Of a stretch of 64,000 bases of DNA, positions 23,308 through 34,543 are shown piece by piece. The stretch comes from Hedera helix (lineage: Eukaryota; Streptophyta; Magnoliopsida; Apiales; Araliaceae): positions 568,001-632,000 of the forward strand of contig OX359265.1 of the NCBI GenBank assembly GCA_947179155.2, read 5' to 3'. Positions within the stretch are counted from its first letter, which is position 1, and every line of letters starts with the position of its first letter. Both the position numbers and the translations under genes were made by a program. The notes beneath the pieces are model-generated. The model ran no database searches. It saw only the letters and a program-made list of their open reading frames with translations, and had not been told where the DNA came from.

Positions 23308-26300
23308 CTAGTGCCGCTTCATTTCCCGGAAAATATTTGCCACCTTAGGGGATAATCTCGGGAGGAATTTAAACATCTAACCATTAAAAAGAAAAGAAAA
23401 ATATTCAATCTATCAGGTGATAGTAACGACATAATCATTTAGAGTAAAGCCGCACGAATCAAAGAAATTATCAACCACAGTTTAACAATGTAAAAGAGAT
23501 TCTTAAGGTTAGAAGAATACATGATTTAGGATCATATTATACAAATCTATCACTAGTTCAACATTGCTCATGGGTTTGCTTCTACGCTTATCATAATAAA
23601 CAAATCCTCTAACACGGCCCAGCAAGCCCTTCAGATCTCCAGCAGTTTATGCAGTCAGACGAATAGCTAATTGGAAATGTATCAGCACAGGGGTAAAAGA
23701 AAGATCCTCAAGACAGAGTGTGACCAGAAATCTTATTTTTTTTTTAATTTTTATTTATTTATTTATTTATTTTATTGAGTTTTTAGAACTATAGGGCCTG
23801 ATTCAATAATTTATTGTCCAGTACGAGTCAGTATTGGCCCTTTTGGGCTTATTTTCTTAAATAGAAATATCAAAAGAAGGGTGGTTGCAGGAGTCGAGTA
23901 GTAGTTTTAATGGTCGAGTATACGTCTAACAAGGTTAGATTTATTTATTTATTATTGTTCAGCTTTGTGCTAGGTTTCGAGAGTTCCTTAATTAAACACC
24001 AGCATTAGGGCTTACTCGAAATTCTTTGCTAGCACTGCTTGATTTGGGGTGATTTAATCTGCCTTTTTAATTTTTTTTTTTTTTTTTTTGGCTATACCCT
24101 TTGCTGTTACTTCCTCAAATCACTTGACAGAAACATATCAAAAAGAATAGTAAAGAACATTTAGCAGACTATAGAAACTGCATTTGTAATTTCCAAGTAA
24201 AACATACCCAGAGCTTCACGCATGCATCAATGATAACTGGAACTAGGCAGACAAATATAGTTATAGCAGACTGATCAACCTCAATACCGTAATGCTCAAC
24301 TATTATCTCTAACAACGTCTGCCAACCAGATTCAGAATGATACCTGCAAGTTTATCAGTCTGGCAAGTTAGCATTTAGTAGTTCAGAAGCACAAAAATCA
24401 TTAAATTTACATGAATAGGTGATCTAAACATGTTTATAAAAAGACTGTAGACCTCTATAATGTAATATCTTTTCAACAGCCTCACCTAATCAAATTTCTT
24501 GGATAACAAATATAACTTTCTTTTTTTCCCTTTAATTTTCCCAAGGACTAGGGAAGCAAATAAACTGAATCACAAAATTAAGGCCCCAGCCCCAGAAAGA
24601 CCTCCCTGAAACCCAAAAAAAAAATTTTCCAAAAACATTTTTTTAATGTCAATACCAACTCATTAATGACATCAAAATGCCTATTTCTACCTTTAATATA
24701 TGCCAACCAAAAGATTCACAGAGGCATAAACAAGAAGAAAGCCCAAAATTCTATCCTCATAAAATACTCCCAAAATAAAAATCTTTGCAAGACAAATATA
24801 AGGAAAAATATACCAGTTCTAAAGGTTTTAACAAGAAAAAAGCAGCAAGTTTCTTGACAATGTTACTATTGCAGAATCAAGTTAACACAATACAAATATT
24901 GCTTGCATAAACTTTATAGGTTACCCTGCTTTGGTATATGTTCTCTAAATAAACTCAAAATCATTAGTAGAGCACAGAAAATATTACCCTAAAAAAATAT
25001 CTGTCACAAGTATGATCATAAATGCCTTCCCAGTATCTGAAATATTACTTATTATTTTATACCCTGTAAATTTCAGCAAAGCTACCTGCATAATGACAAA
25101 AGAGTAGGTAAAAACATGGACAATTTATTTGATTTAGAGCAGAGGAAAAAATGTAGCTATATCCAAATATATACTCCCCGGAAAAATATTAAAAATAGGT
25201 TTTCTATGAATACCGACCTGCAAGGCTAACAACAGGCCACGTTTTTTTAGCTAAAATTCGGCCTGGCCTGGCCTGGCTCGGCCTGAGGCCCGACCTACTT
25301 AAATCAAAGCCCGGCCTGAGTTGTCAAAACATGGGCTCATCTGTCTAGGACATAAGCCGTAATTATTAAGAATGATTCAAAACCTTTTATCTGTTTGTTG
25401 CTTATATACTGATTTTCACATTTCCAACCTTTCGATGTGGGACATTTCTTTAACTAGTTCAGGTGTCAAAAAGTGTAACCATTTTTGTCTAGTTCCCCTG
25501 GGATTGTCAAGGACGTTAGTTAGAATTATTACTTTTATGTTCCTTACTCTGTTGGTTGCTTATATAATGATTTTTAGTTTTCTAAACTTTCGATGTGAGA
25601 CAAATTCCTTTAACTAGTTCATTATTCTTTTGCAACTTTGTCTTCCCCAATTGAATTAACTCCTTCGATGGACCACCACAGTGATAATTATGAGATCACT
25701 TAATCAACATCAAGCAACAAAATATGAGATAGTAATAGATAAAAGTAATTTAAGATTGTTTTTCTTTGGGTCCATATTTTTTTAATTCACTACAACTGTC
25801 CATGAAAATAGCTTTTCATGAATATCCAGAAAGATCACTATTGTCTGGTTATTACACCTACTGCTTTGGTTTCCAATCTTGGGTAAGTAATTTGTAAATG
25901 TTGCCAAAAAGCTGATTTGACCATATGGTCATGTACGAAAAATTCATATGTGGTTCACTCTGTCGATTCCTTTCACATTGAGAAATGATTTCTGTAGTTT
26001 ATTTGTTTTCCTTTTACTTTCTTGGATTCATGGGGTTTTACTTATTTTATTAGTTTAGTGAAGAAACTCTCAGTCCCTGAATGAATAACAACATGACTAA
26101 ACTAGTTGTTTATTCAAATGATTTAGAACATCCTATCAATTGGATGCTTACAAAAAATAAATTGTATTAAAATGAAATAATGTTTTAATGATTATATACC
26201 CTTTTCTCTGCATAAAACTTTCACCAAGGGCAACAGGGAGTACAAACATGAATAATCAGTCCAGGTTAATCTTGCACATATATACTTCTACGCTACAAAT

Positions 26301-29300
26301 ATTTTGATGCCATATGATATACTGATGTCCTACTTGAGTATGAACGGAAGCCTAATAATGGACAACAAGTATGGTACTCCTAGCAGTGCCGGTGCACAAA
26401 AAGAGTTTAGTCCCACATCGATTACTCAAATAAATTTTGGAGTTCCTTTAGCCTATAAATAAGGCAAGAGAGGAAAAGAATGCTCAATGTTAAACAAGCT
26501 TAGGCTTCTGTCGCAGTTTTGCAATTGGCAGTGGTCCAAGGCTTAAAGTAAAGCTGGGCTTTGCTTGGCTCGGCTTAATTTATTAGGGCCTGGCTCGGCC
26601 TGGTCTGCGGGCTTAACTAGGCCGTGGATTTTTATGATAAATCCGGCCTTGTCCGGCCTGGAGGCTCTAAAGTTGAGGCCCGGCCTGGCCTGATCAATGG
26701 TTAAAGCTTGACAGGCCTGGGCCGGATCAGGCCAGTCCGGCCTGTTGTGCAAGTCTATTGAACTTTGATGAACAGTTGAATTTGATATAATGAAGCTTTA
26801 TGCACACTATGATCATGGAAAATCCAAATATAATAGGCTTTTTAAATGAGTATATCTTTCGGTTTATTTTCTGGGCATCAAAATGGCAATACTGAGGATG
26901 ATTCACCAAAAAGTGAAACAACATTTTTTTGATAAGTGAAACCTATGAAACAAGAATAAGAGAGAGAATGCTTAAATACTGATAAAAAAATTAAAATTTC
27001 ATAGAAGATGATAGAAGTGGATGATAACTTACTTTACTCTGATTGAAGTATAATAGAAGGAATAATGAGATCCCAAATACCATATCCGACCATATGTTCG
27101 CAAAGGCTTTACGGTTCTCTAGCCTCCATTCATCTCGCAATTCTAACCTGTACGAGTTAAGAACATTCGATTTAATAAATCAACCCCTGTTTAGGTCTAT
27201 ATGACAGTGCACCAGAAACTTTCTTTAACTATAACCATCCCAATTTGGGAAAAATTATAACTCAGTAATACACTTGCCACCCAATATTTATAGACAGACA
27301 TAATATTACGAAGTTCATCTTAAGAAAAACAGGAGGACGGTGCATTCAGAAACAGCTAATAAATTATCAAAATCCGAGAACATAGAAAATATCCTAATAA
27401 TAGTCCACCTACACTAGTAGTCTGTTAGTACTACTTTGTAGAAAAGAAATGTTCAGATCAGACCATTTAAAAGTGGGATTATTGGATAATGACTTTCAAC
27501 AAATCCTTCCAACTCTTTCACATTAGTTACTCGATTTGTTTTCTGCCACTCCATTTTGTATTAATTCACTCTCTTAAATGGCTTAACTTTATAATGGTTT
27601 TATATTTCATTTCTCTAGGCACCAGCATACTCTCAATGCAGCCATGCCGTCGATGGTGCAATGAACTTACACATAGCAAAATTATCAAGGTTAATTTTCT
27701 GAAGAATTTTGGTTCAGCATTTGATGTATCACAATGCATTTCTAGAATCATCCTTCCTTGATTTACTACATAACGTTATCTGATAACAGCACGAAGATAC
27801 CATGTAAAGTTGGATAGAGACATTTGTACACATAAAACTTGATGTCCTGTGTTTGCTAACAAAGTTAAAAATAGTAGAATTATTCCTGTCATTGTTTAGT
27901 TGATTTAAGTTGAGACATGAATGGCCCATTTTTACATAGTAGTAATGTACCTGTGTAACTTCTCTATCATTTCACTATTACCATTTTACCTATATATATA
28001 AACAGAAAGATAGATGAATGTCAACAAGGAGTAAAATTGTAATCTTACGCTTTCTGCCGCAACTCCAACCAGAGCTCCTCATCAGAAAGACGCGGAGATT
28101 TACCAATCTCAACCTCAAGTCTATATTTTGCTTTGTCAAGTTTTAATTCCTTAACCATTTCAAGTTTTTGATGCCTTCTAACATCAAGGATCTGTGCTGC
28201 GAGTGGTACAGTTTTGACATACCTGTTAAAGGCCTATATAGGTCAGTTGATCGATGTTTTAAGTGAACTTATTGAGAAGTAACTATTTAAGTAAGAGGTA
28301 GCAAAATAGTAAGTTCACAAATATCTCTCTCCCTTTCTTATACAATTCTCTTTTGGGTGGCCAAATATTCTTTTTTGTGAAGCATGAAAAGATAATAAAA
28401 CGGATATACAAAGCTATCAATGGCATACTGAAGTATTTTATACTCTACATACATTTAATTTTAGCTTTTTAAGAAAAAGATAATATATTCCGAGTGTTCA
28501 TTGGCATCACCCCTCTTTTGGTGACTTTTTTCTCAAAAATTTACATACCCAAAAAAGAGAGAAGACAATCTAAATCTAGTCTTTAATTTTGAATGATTTA
28601 GAGTTTTACTAGATGCTCTGAACTCATATTTTTTCTACCATTTTCTCTTTTTATTCCTAATATTTTAATGTTCTCTGCATGCTACGCATTAAATATTCCC
28701 ACTCATATCTATCGCATTTCTAGCTTCTTTGTGTTGATATCGGCTGTAGTTGAGAAAATGAGAAGTTCTTAATATTTTTTAGGTACTGTATACAGCTTTT
28801 CAGGTTTAAGGACCCTATCTATATACCTATACTGTTCACATGAAGAAACAACCCTTATCAGGAGAAGTACCTTCCCATATACAGAAAAATAAAAATTTTG
28901 AAGTACTCTCTTTGCAGATGCACTTTAGCGTATTAAAGGGATTTGTTGAACTAAACCATAGTTCACTAAAAGTTACCTATCCAGAAAAGGCAAGAGAACA
29001 TAATCATGAACCAAAAAATCCAAAGCCGTTGGTACTATAATCAAAATTGCAAAAAATTTAGCCTGCAAAAGAAAAAAAATCCTGCTTAGGGAAATTGATA
29101 ACATATTTCAACAGCAAATGCAAAGATAATCACAAGACCCAAGTACTAAGAGCAGAATGACAGATAGTTACCAAAGCATTCTGAAAATTATTCTTCAAAA
29201 CATGTTGAATCATACATGTCTAGTGTTCACAAGACCCAAGTACTAAGAGCAGAATGACAGATAGTTACCAAAGCATTCTGAAAATTATTCTTCAAAACAT

Positions 29301-31128
29301 GTTGAATCATACATGTCTAGTGTAATGAACTTCATATAAAGTTATTTACCTATCACAAAAATTATTTTCAAATAAAGTCTAACAATATGGAAATATTAAT
29401 AGTAGATAACTTCAAACATGTTAATCAAATACTCCCTCCATTTTAAATTTAGAGATACATTTATGAAATATATCTCTAATTTTTTAATAGGCTAAAAATT
29501 GTAGCTCTAATATTGGAATGGAGGGAGTAGTAAACCCTACAAGACAGGCTTCGATGGCTAATTCCTCCATCCCATAACAATTAACAGCTTGTTTAGTGTT
29601 TTGGCATGGATTTTAAGCTGTGCTGAAAGCACATTTATTCATTATATTTTTTAACGTTTAATTCAGTTGAAAATATAATATGTGATATATATATACATAT
29701 ATATAATGTACAAATATATTGAGAATATAAGACGTTTAATATGTTTTTGGCACGTCTAAATTGAATAAATTCCATGCTAAAGAACTGAAGAAACAGTGCC
29801 ACTTACTATGAAACAGAGGGAGTACTTGGTGGATTGGATAATAATAATAATCCGAAGTGGAGGGAACATGGCATTACATTAGCAAGCTTAGCATTTAATC
29901 AAGCTCTGAAAATTGGCTCCCAAATTATACTGAGGTGAGGAACAGCAATTGCAGAATGAAGGAGGATAGAAAGTATGGTCTTGCATAGTTGATTGAATAA
30001 TATTCTCTCACTTTATGCATGTGATGTGGAATTGCATTGAAAAATATGGGATGAGTACAACCTTACTGTTCTACGGATTAGGGATAAGAATGCACTATAT
30101 CTTAACAACCCATGTTAGGAAACCCCTTTATGGTGGCATTTGAAGACCCTCTCAAGCTAATGGTTGATAAAGATACTCTTCCTTGCAAATTATGTTGAAG
30201 TTTTAAGGAAAGGTGGTTCAGAACAATCAGTTACGGTGGAGCTTGAAAGTTGTTCATTGGCAATTGCATGCACACTAGATGTACACAGATGACGAAATAA
30301 AAGGTGAAACCTATATTAGATACAAAGCCCATATTTGAATACAGTGTAGAATTGCATATGAATCTATTATCAACTACTTAATAAATAGTAAAATGCGTAA
30401 AAAAAAGTTCAACTCGACTGCCAGAGCAATAATTAACAGACTTTCTCATTTTGCAATATACTGCTAACATAGACTCCAACTACAAATTGAAGTCAAATTC
30501 TTGCTGAATTGGAATGCAATGCAAATGGACTTACTGAATTGAATGAGGCATACTGGAACACACGGTCTTCATAAAGCAAGTCATCATCTTCCCTCCCGAG
30601 GACAAAATTGCCAAAATACTTGGCTAACCCTCTCCCGGGAATCATTTCAGCAAGATCTTCCTGAAAATCATCACTGGATTGCCCTATTCCATCATTCTGG
30701 TCTTGAACCCATGATGAACTATTTGTCTCATCAACAATCCAATCTTCCCACCTCCGGTTCTCTTCATTCTTCATATCTTCTTGTGCTTCCCTCAATTCTA
30801 CAATGGCCTCAGCTCGCCTCCTCCAAGCTTCAAACTTTTCACCCTCTGACAACTCATCATCACTTGAACCCACAGATTCTTCCTCCGCAGTCATATCCTC
30901 ATCTTTCAAGCCAAACCAATTCCCTTCCTCATCAAAGAAGAACTTCTTCCACCAACTCCTCTTTCTATAATGGCCTTTCTTTGCATTAGGAATCAACCCA
31001 CCAAGCCTCCTCCTTCCACAACCCAATCGAACCAAAATCCTCGAAGAATAATGCAAATAAAAGGGCTTGCGATGGGCACTTCGATTGAGAAAGATTAAAT
31101 TATCACATAAGACCATTGAAGTGCTCAT
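23308..31128 (-). CDS. DLDG1: CemA-like chloroplast envelope protein (DLDG1-like), 6 exons
   Basis: Exons are 31128-30535, 28233-28049, 27147-27033, 25085-24988, 24343-24208 and 23376-23308: 1197 nt, 398 residues, with consensus GT-AG sites and matching phases. Exon 1 holds a Ser/Arg-rich N-terminus (MSTSMVLCDNL...) that looks like a chloroplast transit peptide, then RSWWKKFFFDEEGNWFGLKD and an acidic region. Exons 2-6 form the CemA domain: RYVKTVPLAAQ, EVEIGKSPRLSDEELW, membrane segments (GISLFLLLYFN; AFMIILVTDIFLG; ITIFVCLVPVIIDACVKLW), YHSESGWQTLLE and the final KRH. In Arabidopsis the nuclear CemA paralogue DLDG1 affects plastid ion/proton balance and greening; the assignment rests on remembered family motifs. 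The start could also be an in-frame ATG at 31137. Introns carry several repeats. Confidence 0.82.
25401..25443 (-). promoter_or_regulatory. snRNA-type promoter, USE plus TATA, copy 1
   Basis: On the minus strand gtcccacatcg (25433-25443) is followed by exactly 24 nt and then tatataag (25401-25408). Plant snRNA genes use this USE, and 23-26 nt spacing to TATA is typical of the Pol III (U6/U3) class. No U6 or U3 sequence follows. Confidence 0.5.
25559..25601 (-). promoter_or_regulatory. snRNA-type promoter, USE plus TATA, copy 2
   Basis: A tandem duplicate of copy 1: gtctcacatcg (one change from the USE consensus) at 25591-25601, 24 nt, then tatataag at 25559-25566. A T5 tract, a possible Pol III terminator, follows on the minus strand at 25468-25472. 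Confidence 0.45.
26410..26463 (+). promoter_or_regulatory. snRNA-type promoter, USE plus TATA with Pol II spacing
   Basis: On the plus strand gtcccacatcg (26410-26420) is followed by 33 nt and tataaataag (26454-26463). About 34 nt is the spacing of the Pol II plant snRNA promoters (U1, U2, U4, U5). I do not recognise a snRNA downstream. Confidence 0.45.
29131..29323. repeat. 97-bp tandem duplication in DLDG1-like intron 1
   Basis: The block starting cacaagacccaagtac at 29131 is repeated at 29228 with no change that I can see, suggesting a recent local duplication. Confidence 0.9.
29432..29527. mobile_element. short Stowaway-like MITE
   Basis: The 96-bp element has ctccctccatt and its inverse aatggagggag at the ends, flanked by TA on both sides (29430-29431, 29528-29529). 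This is the usual form of Tc1/mariner-related Stowaway MITEs. Confidence 0.8.
29550..29826. mobile_element. second, degenerate Stowaway-type MITE
   Basis: A left end with cctccatcccataacaatt pairs imperfectly with a right end of ctatgaaacagagggagta. The interior is AT-rich. It lies beside the shorter MITE; the target duplication is not clear. Confidence 0.45.
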
Positions 31129-31389
31129 TAAGAACATGTATAATACCCCACATTTTCCAGCCTCATAATCCGGTAGAACAACCCAAATTCGGCTCACATA
31201 AATACCCAAAACAAAAAATAACAACCATTAAAGCAACATAAGTGATATCCTCACAAAAACTCCAAATTTCTAGTATGTTCTTTCTCATAAAATTCCACTA
31301 TAAATGGCAAAAAAAAAACACAAGAAATAGAAAATGGTCAGAAATATAAACCCCAAACCCATAAAATGAAACTGTAAATCATTTAATAC

Positions 31390-31428
<39 letters not shown>

Positions 31429-32175
31429 AGAAATGTAGTGGTTTTGGAGCAGAAAAAGTGTAAGGTGAGTTTTTGCTGGATAGCTGTGTTTATCGGTAAT
31501 TGGATTATGGAACTCTCTAGGGTCTGTGAATTGAGAATATCGGGAGGGAGAGGATAACAGTTTTCTTCGTATTACTAATTTACCCTTCTTAATGGTATTA
31601 AGTTGGTAATTCGTAGACTCTTAAAAATTCCTTTTATTTCTTGTCGAGTTGTATGTTCGAAAAATTAAAGATGTTAGAAATGTTTTGATAAGCAGCATTA
31701 TATTTCATTTTTATTTATTTATGCAAACTCATATGTAGGCATTAAATATTGAAATACCTTTGAATTGCATTACCAAAATTTATGATTTGAAGATATATTT
31801 TAATTCCTTATTTATGCTTAAATTTATTAAATATTTAATTTTAATGTATAATCACTGTAACTAACTAAAAAATTACGATTAATATTAATATAAAAATACT
31901 GTTCAAAGCTAGTATATTATATTTCATTTTAATTTAGTACTAGGATTGATATTTTGCTTTTGTGGATTGCACATTTTTAATATCCAAACAACGTAAACTA
32001 TTTGCTAGCCATAAGTAAAAAGTTGGAACAAAAGCAGTTCACGAGAAGTTTTAAATTAGAAGATCAAATTGAGATATTTTGAAGCTTAACATTGAAATAA
32101 TTCGTTGAAAATTATAAAATAAAATTAATCATACAAAGTAACACTTTGTTTAGCAGTTGCTTGGTGATTTTTAAC
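31129..32175 (-). promoter_or_regulatory. upstream region of the DLDG1-like gene
   Basis: This lies between the DLDG1-like start and the PPR stop. A long (GA)n tract at about 31391-31428 sits in or just above the 5' leader, a common feature of plant promoters and leaders. The rest is AT-rich, with no gene visible; the part nearest 32175 probably holds the PPR 3'UTR. Confidence 0.5.
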
Positions 32176-33999
32176 TCAATTCTCCACCTCAATTCTACTG
32201 AACCCGTAACTCTTCTTCAATCCTCTTACTTTCATCTCTCTCCTTACTTCTTCTACACCAGGCCAGTTACCAGTCTCGGCGTAAACCATACTCAACAGCG
32301 TATGCACAGCAGCATTCTCAGGTTCCGACATAATAAGTTGATGGGCCACCATTTCAGCAACCTCCGGTCTCCCATGAAGCTTGCAAGCTGAAGCTAAAGA
32401 GCTCCAAATTTTCGTACTTGGTTTCATGGGCATTGCCATTACTAAAGCACAAGCATCTTCAAGCTTCCCTGCCCTTCCGAGAAGATCAACATGGCAAGCA
32501 TAGTGCTCTACGGTAAGTGATATTGTATTAGCTTTTAGTGCATTTTCAAATAGTGTATGTCCCTCTTGTACAAGACCAGCATGGTTGCATGCAGATAAAA
32601 TGGAAAGATAGGTGATTGCATCGGCCTCTAACCCTCTCTTTTGCATCTCATAAAAGAGTTCCAAAGCTTCCTCGCCACAACCATGAAGGGCATATGCGTT
32701 AATAAGTGCACCCCATGAAATAGAATCCCTTGTAGACAATTCCATAAAAGTTTGATGTGAATCCAATAGACTGCCACACTTTGAATACATGTTTATAAGG
32801 GAGTTTCCAATGGACAACTCAGAATCCAAACCATATTTCAACACATACCCATGGAATCCACGTCCATAGCTTATTGATGATAGGTTGGTACAGGCAGAAA
32901 TCACTGCCAACATAGTTACAAAGTTGGGGGGAATTTCCTCTTTTTGCATTTGGTGAAAAAGCCTTATAGACTCTTCTGCGCTATCTCTACTTTGTGAACA
33001 GCTTGCGATGATTGAACTGCACATTACAACATCCTTACTAGTTGATGACTCAAATATTAGCTTAGCAGTATCAAGTGATTCACCACCCTTAGAATACATG
33101 TGTATGAGAGCTGACAAGAACCGAATATCTGAGTCATACCCATGACGAAAAGCATACCCATGAATCTCTTTCCCATGCTTGCTACCGCCTGTCTTGGCAC
33201 AAGCTGCTAAAATTGCAATTAACGTTACTCTGTTTGGTTTTATCCCTTCAACCTGCATTTCTATAAACAAATCAAGCGCCATGTCATAATTCTGATCAGC
33301 AGCACATCCAGAGATCATGGCAGTCCAAGAAACCTCATTTTTCATCTCCATTCTATTAAAAACGGAAAAAGCAGTCATGGCCTGTTGACATCTCCAATAC
33401 AAGTGTAGCAACGCTGTTGACAAGAATACCGACTCTTCAATCCTTTCATCAACAACAACAAGAGCATGAATCTCTATTCCTAGTCTAATACATCCAATCT
33501 GGACGCATACCGAAAGAATACGAGCAATCAACTCTGGTTTGGGTATGAAACCAAGCTTATACATTTCCTTAAACATGTCAATTGATTGGATTCCATAACC
33601 ATTCTGGATAAAGCAATTTATCATGGAGTTCCATGAAATAGTATCTTTTTGAGGCATTGTATCAAACACCTTGCATGCACATATAGTGTCCGAAAACTTG
33701 GCATACATTGACATGAGAGAATTGGATACAACAGATTCTGAATCAGACCCTGTTTTAAGGATATAACAATGAAGCTGAAGACCCAATAATCGATCGGCTT
33801 GAGAACAGGCTTTGATGACAGAAGGAAGAATGGAGGAGGTGGTGGTTCTTCTTCCATGGAGATGGAGTTGGTTTTTGTAAAGTTTGAGGGCCTGGTCATT
33901 TAATCCTTTTAAAACCAAATCTTTGACCTTTATGTTGACTTGTGGAATTGTTAATGTGGGACCATCTGTTGAGCTGAACCGTCTGATCAGCTGAAGCAT
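32176..33999 (-). CDS. PLS-type pentatricopeptide repeat protein, probably mitochondrial
   Basis: A single-exon frame of 607 residues starting at MLQLIRRFSS; the frame is open 32 codons further upstream to an ATG at 34095. The chosen start gives an Arg/Ser-rich N-terminus fitting an organelle presequence. Repeats have the P-L-S pattern, with motifs such as NSLMSMYAK, SWNSMINCF, SWTAMISGCA, ALIHMYSKGG, NSLINMYSKCG and SWGALINAYALHG. The C-terminus is an E-type domain (YACHVDLLGRAGKLEDA ... VEEVRREMKVRGLKKSYGFSRIEV) with no DYW deaminase. Such proteins bind organelle RNA one base per repeat and act in editing or splicing; the target here cannot be read. It resembles Arabidopsis At4g31070 from memory, a locus near DLDG1 (At4g31040) there. 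Confidence 0.88.
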   Translation of the reverse strand: MLQLIRRFSSTDGPTLTIPQVNIKVKDLVLKGLNDQALKLYKNQLHLHGRRTTTSSILPSVIKACSQADRLLGLQLHCYILKTGSDSESVVSNSLMSMYAKFSDTICACKVFDTMPQKDTISWNSMINCFIQNGYGIQSIDMFKEMYKLGFIPKPELIARILSVCVQIGCIRLGIEIHALVVVDERIEESVFLSTALLHLYWRCQQAMTAFSVFNRMEMKNEVSWTAMISGCAADQNYDMALDLFIEMQVEGIKPNRVTLIAILAACAKTGGSKHGKEIHGYAFRHGYDSDIRFLSALIHMYSKGGESLDTAKLIFESSTSKDVVMCSSIIASCSQSRDSAEESIRLFHQMQKEEIPPNFVTMLAVISACTNLSSISYGRGFHGYVLKYGLDSELSIGNSLINMYSKCGSLLDSHQTFMELSTRDSISWGALINAYALHGCGEEALELFYEMQKRGLEADAITYLSILSACNHAGLVQEGHTLFENALKANTISLTVEHYACHVDLLGRAGKLEDACALVMAMPMKPSTKIWSSLASACKLHGRPEVAEMVAHQLIMSEPENAAVHTLLSMVYAETGNWPGVEEVRREMKVRGLKKSYGFSRIEVEN

Positions 34000-34543
34000 G
34001 TTTAGATGGTCTAACTTCTTGCGGGCAATTGTAATTTTTACTACACTTGTTATTTGTTCGACTTTCAAGGAAATATAGATGTGACAACAAAACACCTCAA
34101 CTGGAAAAATTATTTAGTGTTCTAGGTATTATCACGTGATGTTCCAGACCAACTACATATTATCATTTCAGTATGTACAATGAGCCCAAATATAAAAAAC
34201 ACACCGAATAACATGTAATTAACATAAAATATTAGGTGACAATATTCCAGAAACACTGAATAACTTCTCCCTCAATTGGCCACATTGGCTTCTTTTTGTT
34301 GCCACTTCTGTAGACCTATGACTGTGAGAACACAACACAAATGATCATCCTGACAAACATAGCATTCCCGAGGTAAAAAAGAGTGAAATTTATTTACTTA
34401 ATTTACCATATTATTTCTATAACATTTATTTATCTTTCATATTTTTCAATGGATAATATTGAGAGTATTACTTACATTTCTTAACTTTGTAATAATAGTA
34501 CAGTCCTCTTCTTAACTACCTACTACCATAGTGTGACTAGGTT
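34000..34543 (-). promoter_or_regulatory. PPR upstream region and transporter 3' flank
   Basis: This short spacer separates the transporter stop (34544) from the PPR start. It is AT-rich and must hold both the transporter 3'UTR and the PPR promoter. No specific site was recognised. Confidence 0.4.

Larger units (their letters stand above)
25229..26748. mobile_element. candidate non-autonomous hAT-like element in DLDG1-like intron 3
   Basis: The ends match as a 10-bp inverted repeat (acaacaggcc; right end ggcctgttgt). Flanks gcaaggct and gcaagtct look like an 8-bp duplication with one mismatch, but the left one sits one base off. Both ends are rich in ggcctggc-type subterminal repeats. The interior has snRNA-type upstream elements facing outward on both sides and no transposase. 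Confidence 0.5.

Noticed and set aside
30543..30989. 148-residue plus-strand frame
   Set aside because: It is the antisense shadow of DLDG1-like exon 1, which has the better family match.
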